Assembly (NCBI GenBank): GCA_947646015.1
Contig: CANSEY010000019.1
Span: 18,908-82,907 of the forward strand
Direction: 5' to 3'
Source of the DNA: an uncultured Bacteroides sp.
Lineage (GTDB): Bacteria > Bacteroidota > Bacteroidia > Bacteroidales > Bacteroidaceae
DNA length: 64,000 nt
Of this stretch, positions 55,724-62,738 are shown piece after piece. The translations under genes were made by a program, and so were the position numbers. The notes under the pieces are model-generated. The model saw only the letters and a program-made list of their open reading frames with translations, made no database searches and was not told where the DNA came from. Numbering within the stretch: the stretch's first letter is position 1; each line of letters starts with the position of its first letter.

Positions 55724-58487
55724 TATCGTTTTCGTTATCGAAATTATCCTCAATATCAGCATATTCTCCTACCATATTCACTTTATAATTTACTGCAAAC
55801 GATGTATCTGTTGCTGGGAAGGAAATGGCAAACCCAACAAATGGATCATCACTTTCGACAAATACGGTTGAACCTTCTGCTGGCACACCATTCTTCATGA
55901 CGTTAGCACCTATTGGATTTAATGGATAAATTATCAGTAGTGGTTGAGTTTTGGGTCTAAAACTACTACGTACAACCAATGGTTTTGGATATGCCTTAGA
56001 CCAAATTTTACCATTATCTACAGATTCTCGTTTTGTTGTTTCTAAAGCTTCATTTAGCATATCTTTTTCTAAATCTACAAATTCATCAGCTTGATTACCA
56101 ACGATATGATTCTTTCGAATAAAGTATGTTTTGTAATCTGTATCAATAGCTCTATTACGATAGAAACAATTAACTTTATATTTGTTGCAGAAACGATATT
56201 CCTTATTAGGACCACTTCCAGCCGACTTATTCATCAGAGCAACGCTCCAATTCGTCAACTCGTTATGTCCTTGTAACTCATTGATGTACTTAACAATTAA
56301 TTCAAGATTTACCTTTTTGAGGGATTCTGCAACAGTAAATTCATTGAAATAATCACAAATTTGATTTGCTGGAACATTTTTCCAAAGATAGTCTCCATCT
56401 TTGATTATGGGTTCACCTAATCCGGCCAGAAGCTCATCAGTAGCAACAAGATTTCTGTTCTTTAATCCCTTATCAATCGGCAATTGATAAGTTTCAATGA
56501 GTCGAGAAGCCCACGATACTTGAATTTCCTTGGTATTCCTCATCTTATTAAGAGCAGTGATTTGTAGGCATCCAGGATGTGTACGTACTTTGAGAGCATA
56601 CTTATCCGGTGTACTTCTTGATTCTGCAAGATAGTTGAATTCTTCACGCAACTCAGCACTAGCGATAGCAATGTGTCGATACCATTCATTGAGTTCAGCA
56701 CTTGTAAATAGACGGCATAAATCAACATATCCTGGACGATACCCAAACCATCTACCCATCTGCATTAATGTATCATACATTTTAGAAGCACGTAAGAAAT
56801 AGCTTATAGAAAGTCCCTCCAACGTCAGACCTCGAGATAGTTTGTCTCCGCCTATAGCGATAACAGAAACCCCATTTTTAGAATTCAGTTGATAATCAAC
56901 AATATCACCAGAAGATCCGTTAATGGATTTCACTTCAATTTTCTGAACAACTTTGAAAAGTAAAGGCTTAATATCTTCCCACTGATGGACTTGCAAGCAA
57001 TGATCAATATTGGAAAGAGTTGAATTCTTAATCTTATTGGTTGTTTCAGTATAGTCATTCTCTAGCAAATCTTGAAATTCACTGAGTACAGATGGGTCGT
57101 TTGCTTCTATCTCTTGCTTATAATATGAAAACTGTTGAGCTACCAATTCTTTAATCTCATTTTGCCATAGCTGATAACGAGAAACGTGGATAAGCATAGA
57201 GTTATGCTTATTTTCTTGGCCTCTTGCTAAGCGTATAGCGCATGTCAATATAAAGCTCTTAATAGCTGTCTTTAACGACTCTGGTATATCTGCAAATGTT
57301 GGCTTAGGATCATTCTTTTTGTGCCCCTCTGGTATGAAAGTCAGATAATCGCTAATAGGAACTACAATCGGCAACAAGTCTTCTTCCTCCTCAACATCCA
57401 TACTTGTCCCAAATACTTTTTCAGGACCAATGTAATTAGTTGGTGCAGGGAGATTGATAATAAAGTCACGTGGAAACAAATCTGATTCGTCTTGTGCTAT
57501 AAATATATTAGCAAAAGGTGTGGCTGTATATCCAACATAGGCAGACCTATTGAATTGTCCAATCAGCGTTCTAATACCTTTATTGATTGCTGTTGGGTCT
57601 AAATCCTTATCTTTCTTTGTATTGATTGAAGCATTATCAGCTTCATCATCAATCAGTAGCAACGATTTATTTGCAATCTTGTGACCTCCAGCTTGAGCTT
57701 TCAGCCAAGTGTTCAAGCGCTTTAATACTGATGCGTTCTTTTTTACAACCAGAATTATGGGTTGCGGTGCATTGAAGTTGAACCCAGCAGTATTTGCTGC
57801 CCTACTATTGAAATCGCCAGAATCCAAACTTGTGGTATAGGAATTAGCAATTGCGGAATCAAAACCAGGAATCAGTCCTACACCTATTTTGGTAGTATTG
57901 TTGATATTATATGCTCGTTCGTATTGGGTATCAAATCCTAAAAAACCCTCATCTATTCTACTTTGAGTTTGACTTCTCAGATTATTCAAGATGCCAGCTA
58001 GTACAACGATAAAATTGAAGCCTGCATCAGCAGCTTTGCAAATTAAGCCTGTGTAATTAGCTGTTTTACCAGATTGAACTTGACCTACAACTAACCCTTT
58101 TTTATCAATTGTGATATTGGTCAGCTGGGGATTAAACAAATTATCTAAAATGCGGTCACTCATTTCATCTAACTTTTGAATGACAAGTGGAGCAAAACCT
58201 TTTTGTTCAGACAAATATTGTTTATACCTCACCCAAAAGTCCCAAGTAGACTTGCGCTCAGCTTTGAAATCTCTAAGCCAAGGTTGTCTTCTTTCATTCC
58301 CTTCTAGTATTTGAAAGTCCTGAATCCTTACTCCATACAAGGATAGTAATTCGCTTTTTACTTGCGCAATATCCATATTGGGAAAGATTAGTGATACCCT
58401 TTCTATAGCATCATTAATCTGATCGTCTGTTACAACAGCATTTGGTCCGATTAGGACTCGACACATATTAATAATCTGATTCTGCAT
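55707..58487 (-). CDS. Z1-domain superfamily II ATPase/helicase-like protein
   Basis: 926 residues. Walker A GQVQSGKT (about 135-142), Walker B LLIDDEADN (about 278-285), motif III-like GYTATPFANIF (about 319-329), and late motifs GGDKLSRGLTLEGL and QMGRWFGYRPGYVDLCRLF (about 550-595). This is the Z1 family (PF10593) of putative ATP-driven DNA translocases associated with restriction-like systems. The C-terminal third (about 620-926) is an unassigned accessory part. It is the largest protein of the operon and would move DNA for the nuclease partner. Two-base gap to the GHKL gene. Confidence 0.92.
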   Translation of the reverse strand: MQNQIINMCRVLIGPNAVVTDDQINDAIERVSLIFPNMDIAQVKSELLSLYGVRIQDFQILEGNERRQPWLRDFKAERKSTWDFWVRYKQYLSEQKGFAPLVIQKLDEMSDRILDNLFNPQLTNITIDKKGLVVGQVQSGKTANYTGLICKAADAGFNFIVVLAGILNNLRSQTQSRIDEGFLGFDTQYERAYNINNTTKIGVGLIPGFDSAIANSYTTSLDSGDFNSRAANTAGFNFNAPQPIILVVKKNASVLKRLNTWLKAQAGGHKIANKSLLLIDDEADNASINTKKDKDLDPTAINKGIRTLIGQFNRSAYVGYTATPFANIFIAQDESDLFPRDFIINLPAPTNYIGPEKVFGTSMDVEEEEDLLPIVVPISDYLTFIPEGHKKNDPKPTFADIPESLKTAIKSFILTCAIRLARGQENKHNSMLIHVSRYQLWQNEIKELVAQQFSYYKQEIEANDPSVLSEFQDLLENDYTETTNKIKNSTLSNIDHCLQVHQWEDIKPLLFKVVQKIEVKSINGSSGDIVDYQLNSKNGVSVIAIGGDKLSRGLTLEGLSISYFLRASKMYDTLMQMGRWFGYRPGYVDLCRLFTSAELNEWYRHIAIASAELREEFNYLAESRSTPDKYALKVRTHPGCLQITALNKMRNTKEIQVSWASRLIETYQLPIDKGLKNRNLVATDELLAGLGEPIIKDGDYLWKNVPANQICDYFNEFTVAESLKKVNLELIVKYINELQGHNELTNWSVALMNKSAGSGPNKEYRFCNKYKVNCFYRNRAIDTDYKTYFIRKNHIVGNQADEFVDLEKDMLNEALETTKRESVDNGKIWSKAYPKPLVVRSSFRPKTQPLLIIYPLNPIGANVMKNGVPAEGSTVFVESDDPFVGFAISFPATDTSFAVNYKVNMVGEYADIEDNFDNENDNEYRE

Positions 58488-58489
58488 AG

Positions 58490-59962
58490 CTATAAATTTT
58501 CGATTAAATCCTCAAAGAGGTTAAAAGGTTCTACTGTTTTTAGATATGCTTTGGCTTGTTCAGATGTCTTTCCCGTTTTAATTTGGTTATCATACATCGT
58601 CCGCATCATATCTGTTATGATTGAAGGATTGATACCCATAAAAGGTTCAAGTTGAGACTCTTCACCTTTTGCTTCATTGATATAAATTGTCTTAGTTGGT
58701 AATGTTTCCTCAATAAAGCTAAGAAGAGTGTTAATAGCCTTCTCAGGGTTGTCAAGAGCCATACTTTTTATTTGCTTAATCATGTCATGTTCACGATTAA
58801 CCACAAAAGACCATTTATTATCTTTTTTCTTCTCGCACCATAGAGGTTGGAAAGATGTACCAGCTTTTTGCTTTAGAATCTTTCCTCTATGTCGATAGAC
58901 TTCACAACCAATTGATCTCACAGCTTTAGCGTAAGATTCAAGTTGACTTCTATTTTGCATTGGAGGATAGGCTCTTGATTTTTTAATATCAATCTGCCAT
59001 TCAGTGTCCAATGTATTAGGTAAGTCTATTTTAATTCGCACTAATTTATAGTACTCTTCCTTTCTAAATAGCCCAAGCCAATCACCTGCTAAAAGTAATC
59101 TTTTTCCTCTATATACATAGAATCCTTGCTGAGCTGCCCATCCATTAATACCTTCTGCTTTAGCATAGGCTGCTTCGCTAGAGAACGCACTTTTATGAGG
59201 CAAAACATACCCCTTGACAGATATTCCACCAATAATGTTTTCGGTGGGTCTTATCTGCGTCTTTGGTTCATTTTCACAGAATGGATTCCAAGGCTCAATT
59301 TCATGTTCACACCAGAAAATCCTCACAACTTTTTCTTCTATAAAACGATGAAAAGTCATTGAAATGTGTCGTTTCACATTGTCTAATAGTGAAGAAAATT
59401 TGACCTTTGAGTTAATATCAATCTCACTTGTTTCTGGGTTAATGATTCGGTCTAAACCTGACCATATAACCAAAGTGCCATGAGAAACATCATCAAGAGC
59501 ATTTATATATTCATCAGGAATCCATTGAAGAAGTTCCCATTGGTTTGTTTTTGCAACGTAGTCTAAGTCCCAAGTCCAATAAACGGGCTTGTAATCAGCC
59601 TTTTTGCTATATACGGTAAGTCTTCTACATTGAGAGAATGAGGCGGTTTTCAGTCCCAAACCAAATCGACCTAAATCACTTTTTGAACGTTCTTCCAAAG
59701 GATTCTGAGAACCTGGTCTCATTGCTTCGATCAGTTCCTGATGATTCATTCCAATGCCATCATCTTTAATAGTGATAATTGATTGACCACCTTTCCAGAT
59801 TCTCGAGATCCAGATATTATTCGCTCCAGCTGATATAGAGTTATCTAATATATCAGCCATTGCTGTTTCCAAACTATAGCCCATAGCTCGAAAAGTCTCA
59901 ACCATGGACGCAGCAGCAGGTGTAGCATTAGCGGTTTTGAGTTCTTCGTAATTCATCTTCAT
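58490..59962 (-). CDS. GHKL ATPase related to MORC/MutL/Hsp90
   Basis: 490 residues. ATP-binding motifs: N box MADILDNSISAGA (about 35-47), with Asp at the place of the usual catalytic Glu; DDGIGM (about 67-72); and GRFGLGLKTASFSQC (about 98-112). A second transducer domain with a lysine (about 200-330, RGKRLLLAGDWLGLF, KIDLPNTLDTEWQIDIKKS) resembles MutL/MORC S5 folds. The C-terminus (about 350-490) has no known nuclease motif. Such proteins close like a clamp on DNA when ATP binds. Its start overlaps the end of the methyltransferase gene by 35 bases. Confidence 0.9.
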   Translation of the reverse strand: MKMNYEELKTANATPAAASMVETFRAMGYSLETAMADILDNSISAGANNIWISRIWKGGQSIITIKDDGIGMNHQELIEAMRPGSQNPLEERSKSDLGRFGLGLKTASFSQCRRLTVYSKKADYKPVYWTWDLDYVAKTNQWELLQWIPDEYINALDDVSHGTLVIWSGLDRIINPETSEIDINSKVKFSSLLDNVKRHISMTFHRFIEEKVVRIFWCEHEIEPWNPFCENEPKTQIRPTENIIGGISVKGYVLPHKSAFSSEAAYAKAEGINGWAAQQGFYVYRGKRLLLAGDWLGLFRKEEYYKLVRIKIDLPNTLDTEWQIDIKKSRAYPPMQNRSQLESYAKAVRSIGCEVYRHRGKILKQKAGTSFQPLWCEKKKDNKWSFVVNREHDMIKQIKSMALDNPEKAINTLLSFIEETLPTKTIYINEAKGEESQLEPFMGINPSIITDMMRTMYDNQIKTGKTSEQAKAYLKTVEPFNLFEDLIENL

Positions 59963-61238
59963 GAGCTAATATTTTTTTTATCTCTAAAGCAATCTTCTCT
60001 GCAAGGACTACAGGGACAGCGTTACCAATTTGTTTAAATGCGGAAGAGCGACTTCCTTCAAAAAAGTAGTCATCTGGGAATGATTGAATTCTTGCAGCTT
60101 CACGTATTGTAATAGAACGTACATTATCCGTCGTTGGATTAGGAGTTGGATATATGTAATAATGTCCATCCATAGCGATATGTGCTACAACGGTGTGACA
60201 TACACCGTTAGGATCTACCACACAAAACCTGTTTAAGAATGTCTGCGTATTTTTATGCTTCTGCAGTGAGGGATCAAGCTTATCATACCGTAAACGTTTT
60301 CCTTCATTCCACTGTTCAACTGCCTGCTTATAGATTTCTCTGTCTGTAGGATTGTTAGGACGTGCAATGTGCTGAGTGGTAAAGCTCAAGACTCCTCTAA
60401 TTCCTGATTTTTTAAGGTATTCCATATCGCTTAAAGGCTTTGTGTAATGAACAATTCCGCAAAGTGTACCCTCTCCAGCCTTAACTATAGGCAGATCACA
60501 AAACAAATCCCTCATCATTTTGTATGGCATTTGCTCTTCAAGAAGGTACGGATAGTGATACGAGGTATCTTCTTGTGTGTCTCTTTTATTTTGCCAACCA
60601 ACAATAATGACCCTATGACGTTTTTGCAAAACTCCATGCTGTGATGCTATCTGTTCACGAAAATCTATATTATAATCTAACTCGCGCACCAATCGAATAA
60701 GATCCCTAAATGGCTCTCCACCTTTGGCAGTAAAAATTCCCAAAACATTTTCAAACACAAACATTTTGGGCTTATAACGTTTAAGGAACTCTACATAGAA
60801 TTTATATAGGTCATTACGAGGGTCTTCTTCAATTTTTTTTCCTAATCTAGCACGGCCAGCGACAGAATATGCCTGGCATGGTGGACCTCCAATAATCATA
60901 TCAACGGGCTTCCCATTACAAAGTTTATCAACTCTTTCAAAAAGGCTTGGCAATGTTTCTTTCCCTATAGCTTCTTGAATAACCGAGTCAATCACAGATT
61001 TAGGAACTTGATTCCAAAGCCAACTTCCATCTGTTTTTTCCTTCTTGTTTTTGAGGTATTCTTCGTATATTTCAAGTTTTCCGTTCTCCTTTAAATAATG
61101 AAATGCTGCACGAGTTTTCAATGAGTCACAAGCATAGTGATCCATCTCAATATGTGCTATGGGTTCATAACCAGCTCTGATAAAACCTTCTGATAGTCCA
61201 CCAGCACCTGCAAACAAATCTATAAATCTGTACTTCAT
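59928..61238 (-). CDS. DNA (cytosine-5-)-methyltransferase
   Basis: 436 residues. Motif I FAGAGGLSEGF, motif IV GGPPCQAYS with catalytic Cys121, motif VI VFENV (Glu163), motif VIII QKRHRVIIVG, motif IX-X PTNPTTDNVRSITIREAARIQSFPDD (seen as REAARIQSFPDDY and QIGNAVPVVLA). The target-recognition region is about 240-350. A 50-residue insert with a charged helix (about 45-110) is unusual. It sets the protective methyl mark of the system. The recognition sequence cannot be read from this protein. It ends inside the start of the GHKL gene; the XRE gene stops 7 bases upstream. Confidence 0.96.
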   Translation of the reverse strand: MKYRFIDLFAGAGGLSEGFIRAGYEPIAHIEMDHYACDSLKTRAAFHYLKENGKLEIYEEYLKNKKEKTDGSWLWNQVPKSVIDSVIQEAIGKETLPSLFERVDKLCNGKPVDMIIGGPPCQAYSVAGRARLGKKIEEDPRNDLYKFYVEFLKRYKPKMFVFENVLGIFTAKGGEPFRDLIRLVRELDYNIDFREQIASQHGVLQKRHRVIIVGWQNKRDTQEDTSYHYPYLLEEQMPYKMMRDLFCDLPIVKAGEGTLCGIVHYTKPLSDMEYLKKSGIRGVLSFTTQHIARPNNPTDREIYKQAVEQWNEGKRLRYDKLDPSLQKHKNTQTFLNRFCVVDPNGVCHTVVAHIAMDGHYYIYPTPNPTTDNVRSITIREAARIQSFPDDYFFEGSRSSAFKQIGNAVPVVLAEKIALEIKKILAHEDELRRTQNR

Positions 61239-61245
61239 ACGTTAA

Positions 61246-61455
61246 TCATTTTGTTTTATTAAGCAGTTCTGATACATCAACATCTAAGAGATTAGCTATC
61301 TTTATCAATTGGTGGACAGAAGGTTGGGAGCGGTTAGTACACCATCTGGAAACCGTCATGTCTGATTTCCCTAATTGATCAGCAAGCCATTTGCTTGTCT
61401 TGTGATTATCAGCCAAAGCAGCTTTTAATCTATTGGGTATTTGTTTAACGCTCAT
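61246..61455 (-). CDS. XRE-family controller protein (C-protein-like)
   Basis: 69 residues, a bare helix-turn-helix (ALADNHKTSKWLADQLGKSDMTVSRWCTNRSQPSVHQLIK in part: TSKWLADQLGKSDMTVSRW) and two further helices (LIKIANLLDVDVSELL). This is the size and fold of the controller (C) proteins of restriction-modification systems, which set the order of methyltransferase and nuclease production. It is the first gene of the operon, 7 bases in front of the methyltransferase. Confidence 0.88.
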   Translation of the reverse strand: MSVKQIPNRLKAALADNHKTSKWLADQLGKSDMTVSRWCTNRSQPSVHQLIKIANLLDVDVSELLNKTK

Positions 61456-61486
61456 AATCTCTGCTGAATTTCTTCTATTAAAACGA

Positions 61487-61494
61487 CAAAAATA
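61487..61494 (-). promoter_or_regulatory. -7 box of the defence operon
   Basis: TATTTTTG on the minus strand, matching TAnnTTTG, 32 bases before the ATG of the XRE gene. No good -33 TTG stands at the usual distance, which would fit a promoter that needs activation. Confidence 0.5.
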
Positions 61495-61499
61495 CTCGT

Positions 61500-62026
61500 T
61501 TATTGTATATTTTCCTACATGTTTTTGATATTTAACCCTAATCCACTTGTTTTTTTAAGCTCATAATGAACTTATACCCATTAATAAGCATGAATTGTTT
61601 GCAGGTAATGGCTCATAAACATCATCATCGAAACGACGCAAAATGAATGGGCTGTTTTTGTCTTTCTCCGAAGAAGCTACAAGTATCAGTAATACTTGCG
61701 ATCTTACTATCTGTTTTTGAGTAATTAGTTGAAATTATCTTCTTGATTTCTTCTATTGGTGTCCGGTGAACGTGTTTAACCAGCTGTTCAGAGTGATTTT
61801 ATGCGTTGACAAGCCTCATGTCTCAATGATTGTGTCGGTTGTCCGATAAAATTGTTTTCCTTTTATGGGGTATTCATTGACAAGAATGTCATATTTGCCC
61901 AATTCGGGCTCTTTTAATGGATTTTTATCTCACAATGAAGACCCTGCACGTTCAATATATCGGCTGTCCGGGAAAATAAAAAGTCAAATAGGTTTTGAAT
62001 GTTTTACCGGACACCAATAGATTTCT
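61500..62026. other. Non-coding interval with insertion-sequence remnants
   Basis: About 525 bases without a gene between the defence operon and the 62027 gene. It contains four copies of a TGTCCG-plus-A/T end motif (61753-62020, listed separately). The peptide KNVIFAQF encoded around 61882-61905 resembles the N-terminus of DUF4372-type IS4-family transposases (KxxIFAQL). Confidence 0.45.
61753..62020. repeat. 15-base inverted repeats around a 268-base block, remnants of an insertion sequence
   Basis: CTATTGGTGTCCGGT at 61753-61767 is repeated inverted at 62006-62020 (ACCGGACACCAATAG). Between them the related motifs GGTTGTCCGATAAAA (about 61829-61843) and GGCTGTCCGGGAAAA (about 61960-61974) occur in direct orientation. 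It looks like ends of one or more IS4-type elements after internal loss, or like a MITE. Confidence 0.55.
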
Positions 62027-62734
62027 TCACAAACATTCTTCTTTTCCTCTTCGCTCTCTAACCTTTTCTAATCCCGGCATCTTTTTAGCCAATGCACTTT
62101 CTCCGGCAGGAAAATAGAGTGGAAAGACTTGGAATAAGAAACTCACAATTTCACTACGGCTTTTATCCATATTGTAAAAAGCAGAGCAGACAAAGTACAT
62201 TAGTTCTTGCTGACTACATGTTTCTTTGGGCTGTATGCTTATTGAGGGAGCAACTATCAAGTCATGTTCAGCAAATGATAGAGCACTGGCAAGAATAGCT
62301 TCCTGTTCTTCTTCGGTAAACATCTTTATTTTCCCAGCTAACCATTCAAGCTCTCTTTGCTGAAGTGCTTGTTGTTTTTCGTTTTGATGCTCCAATAGGA
62401 TTGCTACATTTTCTTGTTGCTTTTCTGTCAAGGCATTTTCCAATGCTTGATTCTTTCGTTTAAGGACATTGAATTTCAGCAATGCAGCAACGTACATACA
62501 AAAATATCCTACCGCAATATCAAATATCAGAACAAGCAGATAATTGTTACTTGAGTTTTGTGTGTCACCAGCCATATATTCACTAATAGGGATAACAGCT
62601 AATAGCATGATGATGGCTATTGCATAAAGCACTCTGTATCGCGTTTTGTGGCTTACTTGCGGCAAGGAAGCAAACAAAAAGGCGATAATCAAAACGGCAA
62701 TTATTGCACAAAGTGGAATGAAAGAGGTTTCCAT
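62027..62734 (-). CDS. Membrane protein with coiled coil
   Basis: 235 residues from ATG 62734 (METSFIPLCAIIAVLII), which lies 4 bases behind the stop of the upstream gene; a longer frame would overlap it. Three membrane helices (about 5-24, 33-50 and 64-88) are followed by a coiled coil (about 92-135: RKNQALENALTEKQQENVAILLEHQNEKQQ read in part) and a soluble helical domain (about 140-235). I do not recognise the family. It is co-transcribed with the ATP-binding regulator gene and may be its membrane partner. Confidence 0.7.
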   Translation of the reverse strand: METSFIPLCAIIAVLIIAFLFASLPQVSHKTRYRVLYAIAIIMLLAVIPISEYMAGDTQNSSNNYLLVLIFDIAVGYFCMYVAALLKFNVLKRKNQALENALTEKQQENVAILLEHQNEKQQALQQRELEWLAGKIKMFTEEEQEAILASALSFAEHDLIVAPSISIQPKETCSQQELMYFVCSAFYNMDKSRSEIVSFLFQVFPLYFPAGESALAKKMPGLEKVRERRGKEECL

Positions 62735-62738
62735 AGTT

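Larger units (their letters stand above)
44700..61455. mobile_element. Integrative mobilizable element with a defence cargo (right end not seen)
   Basis: Starts just after dnaK. It carries a HTH protein and tyrosine integrase at the left end, a primase/helicase pair, MobC and a MobA relaxase, then a convergent seven-gene defence operon. This is the layout of mobilizable elements in Bacteroides, which depend on a helper conjugative element because no tra genes are present. The right end cannot be set: no attR copy was found, and the element may extend beyond 61455 through the genes at 62027-64000. The att core at the left lies somewhere between 44640 and 44833. Confidence 0.65.

Noticed and set aside
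61487-61520. C-box-like operator of the XRE controller (imperfect AAATATAC/GAGTATTT)
   Set aside because: The two halves match in only some positions and the region is A/T-rich, so it is not listed as a site.
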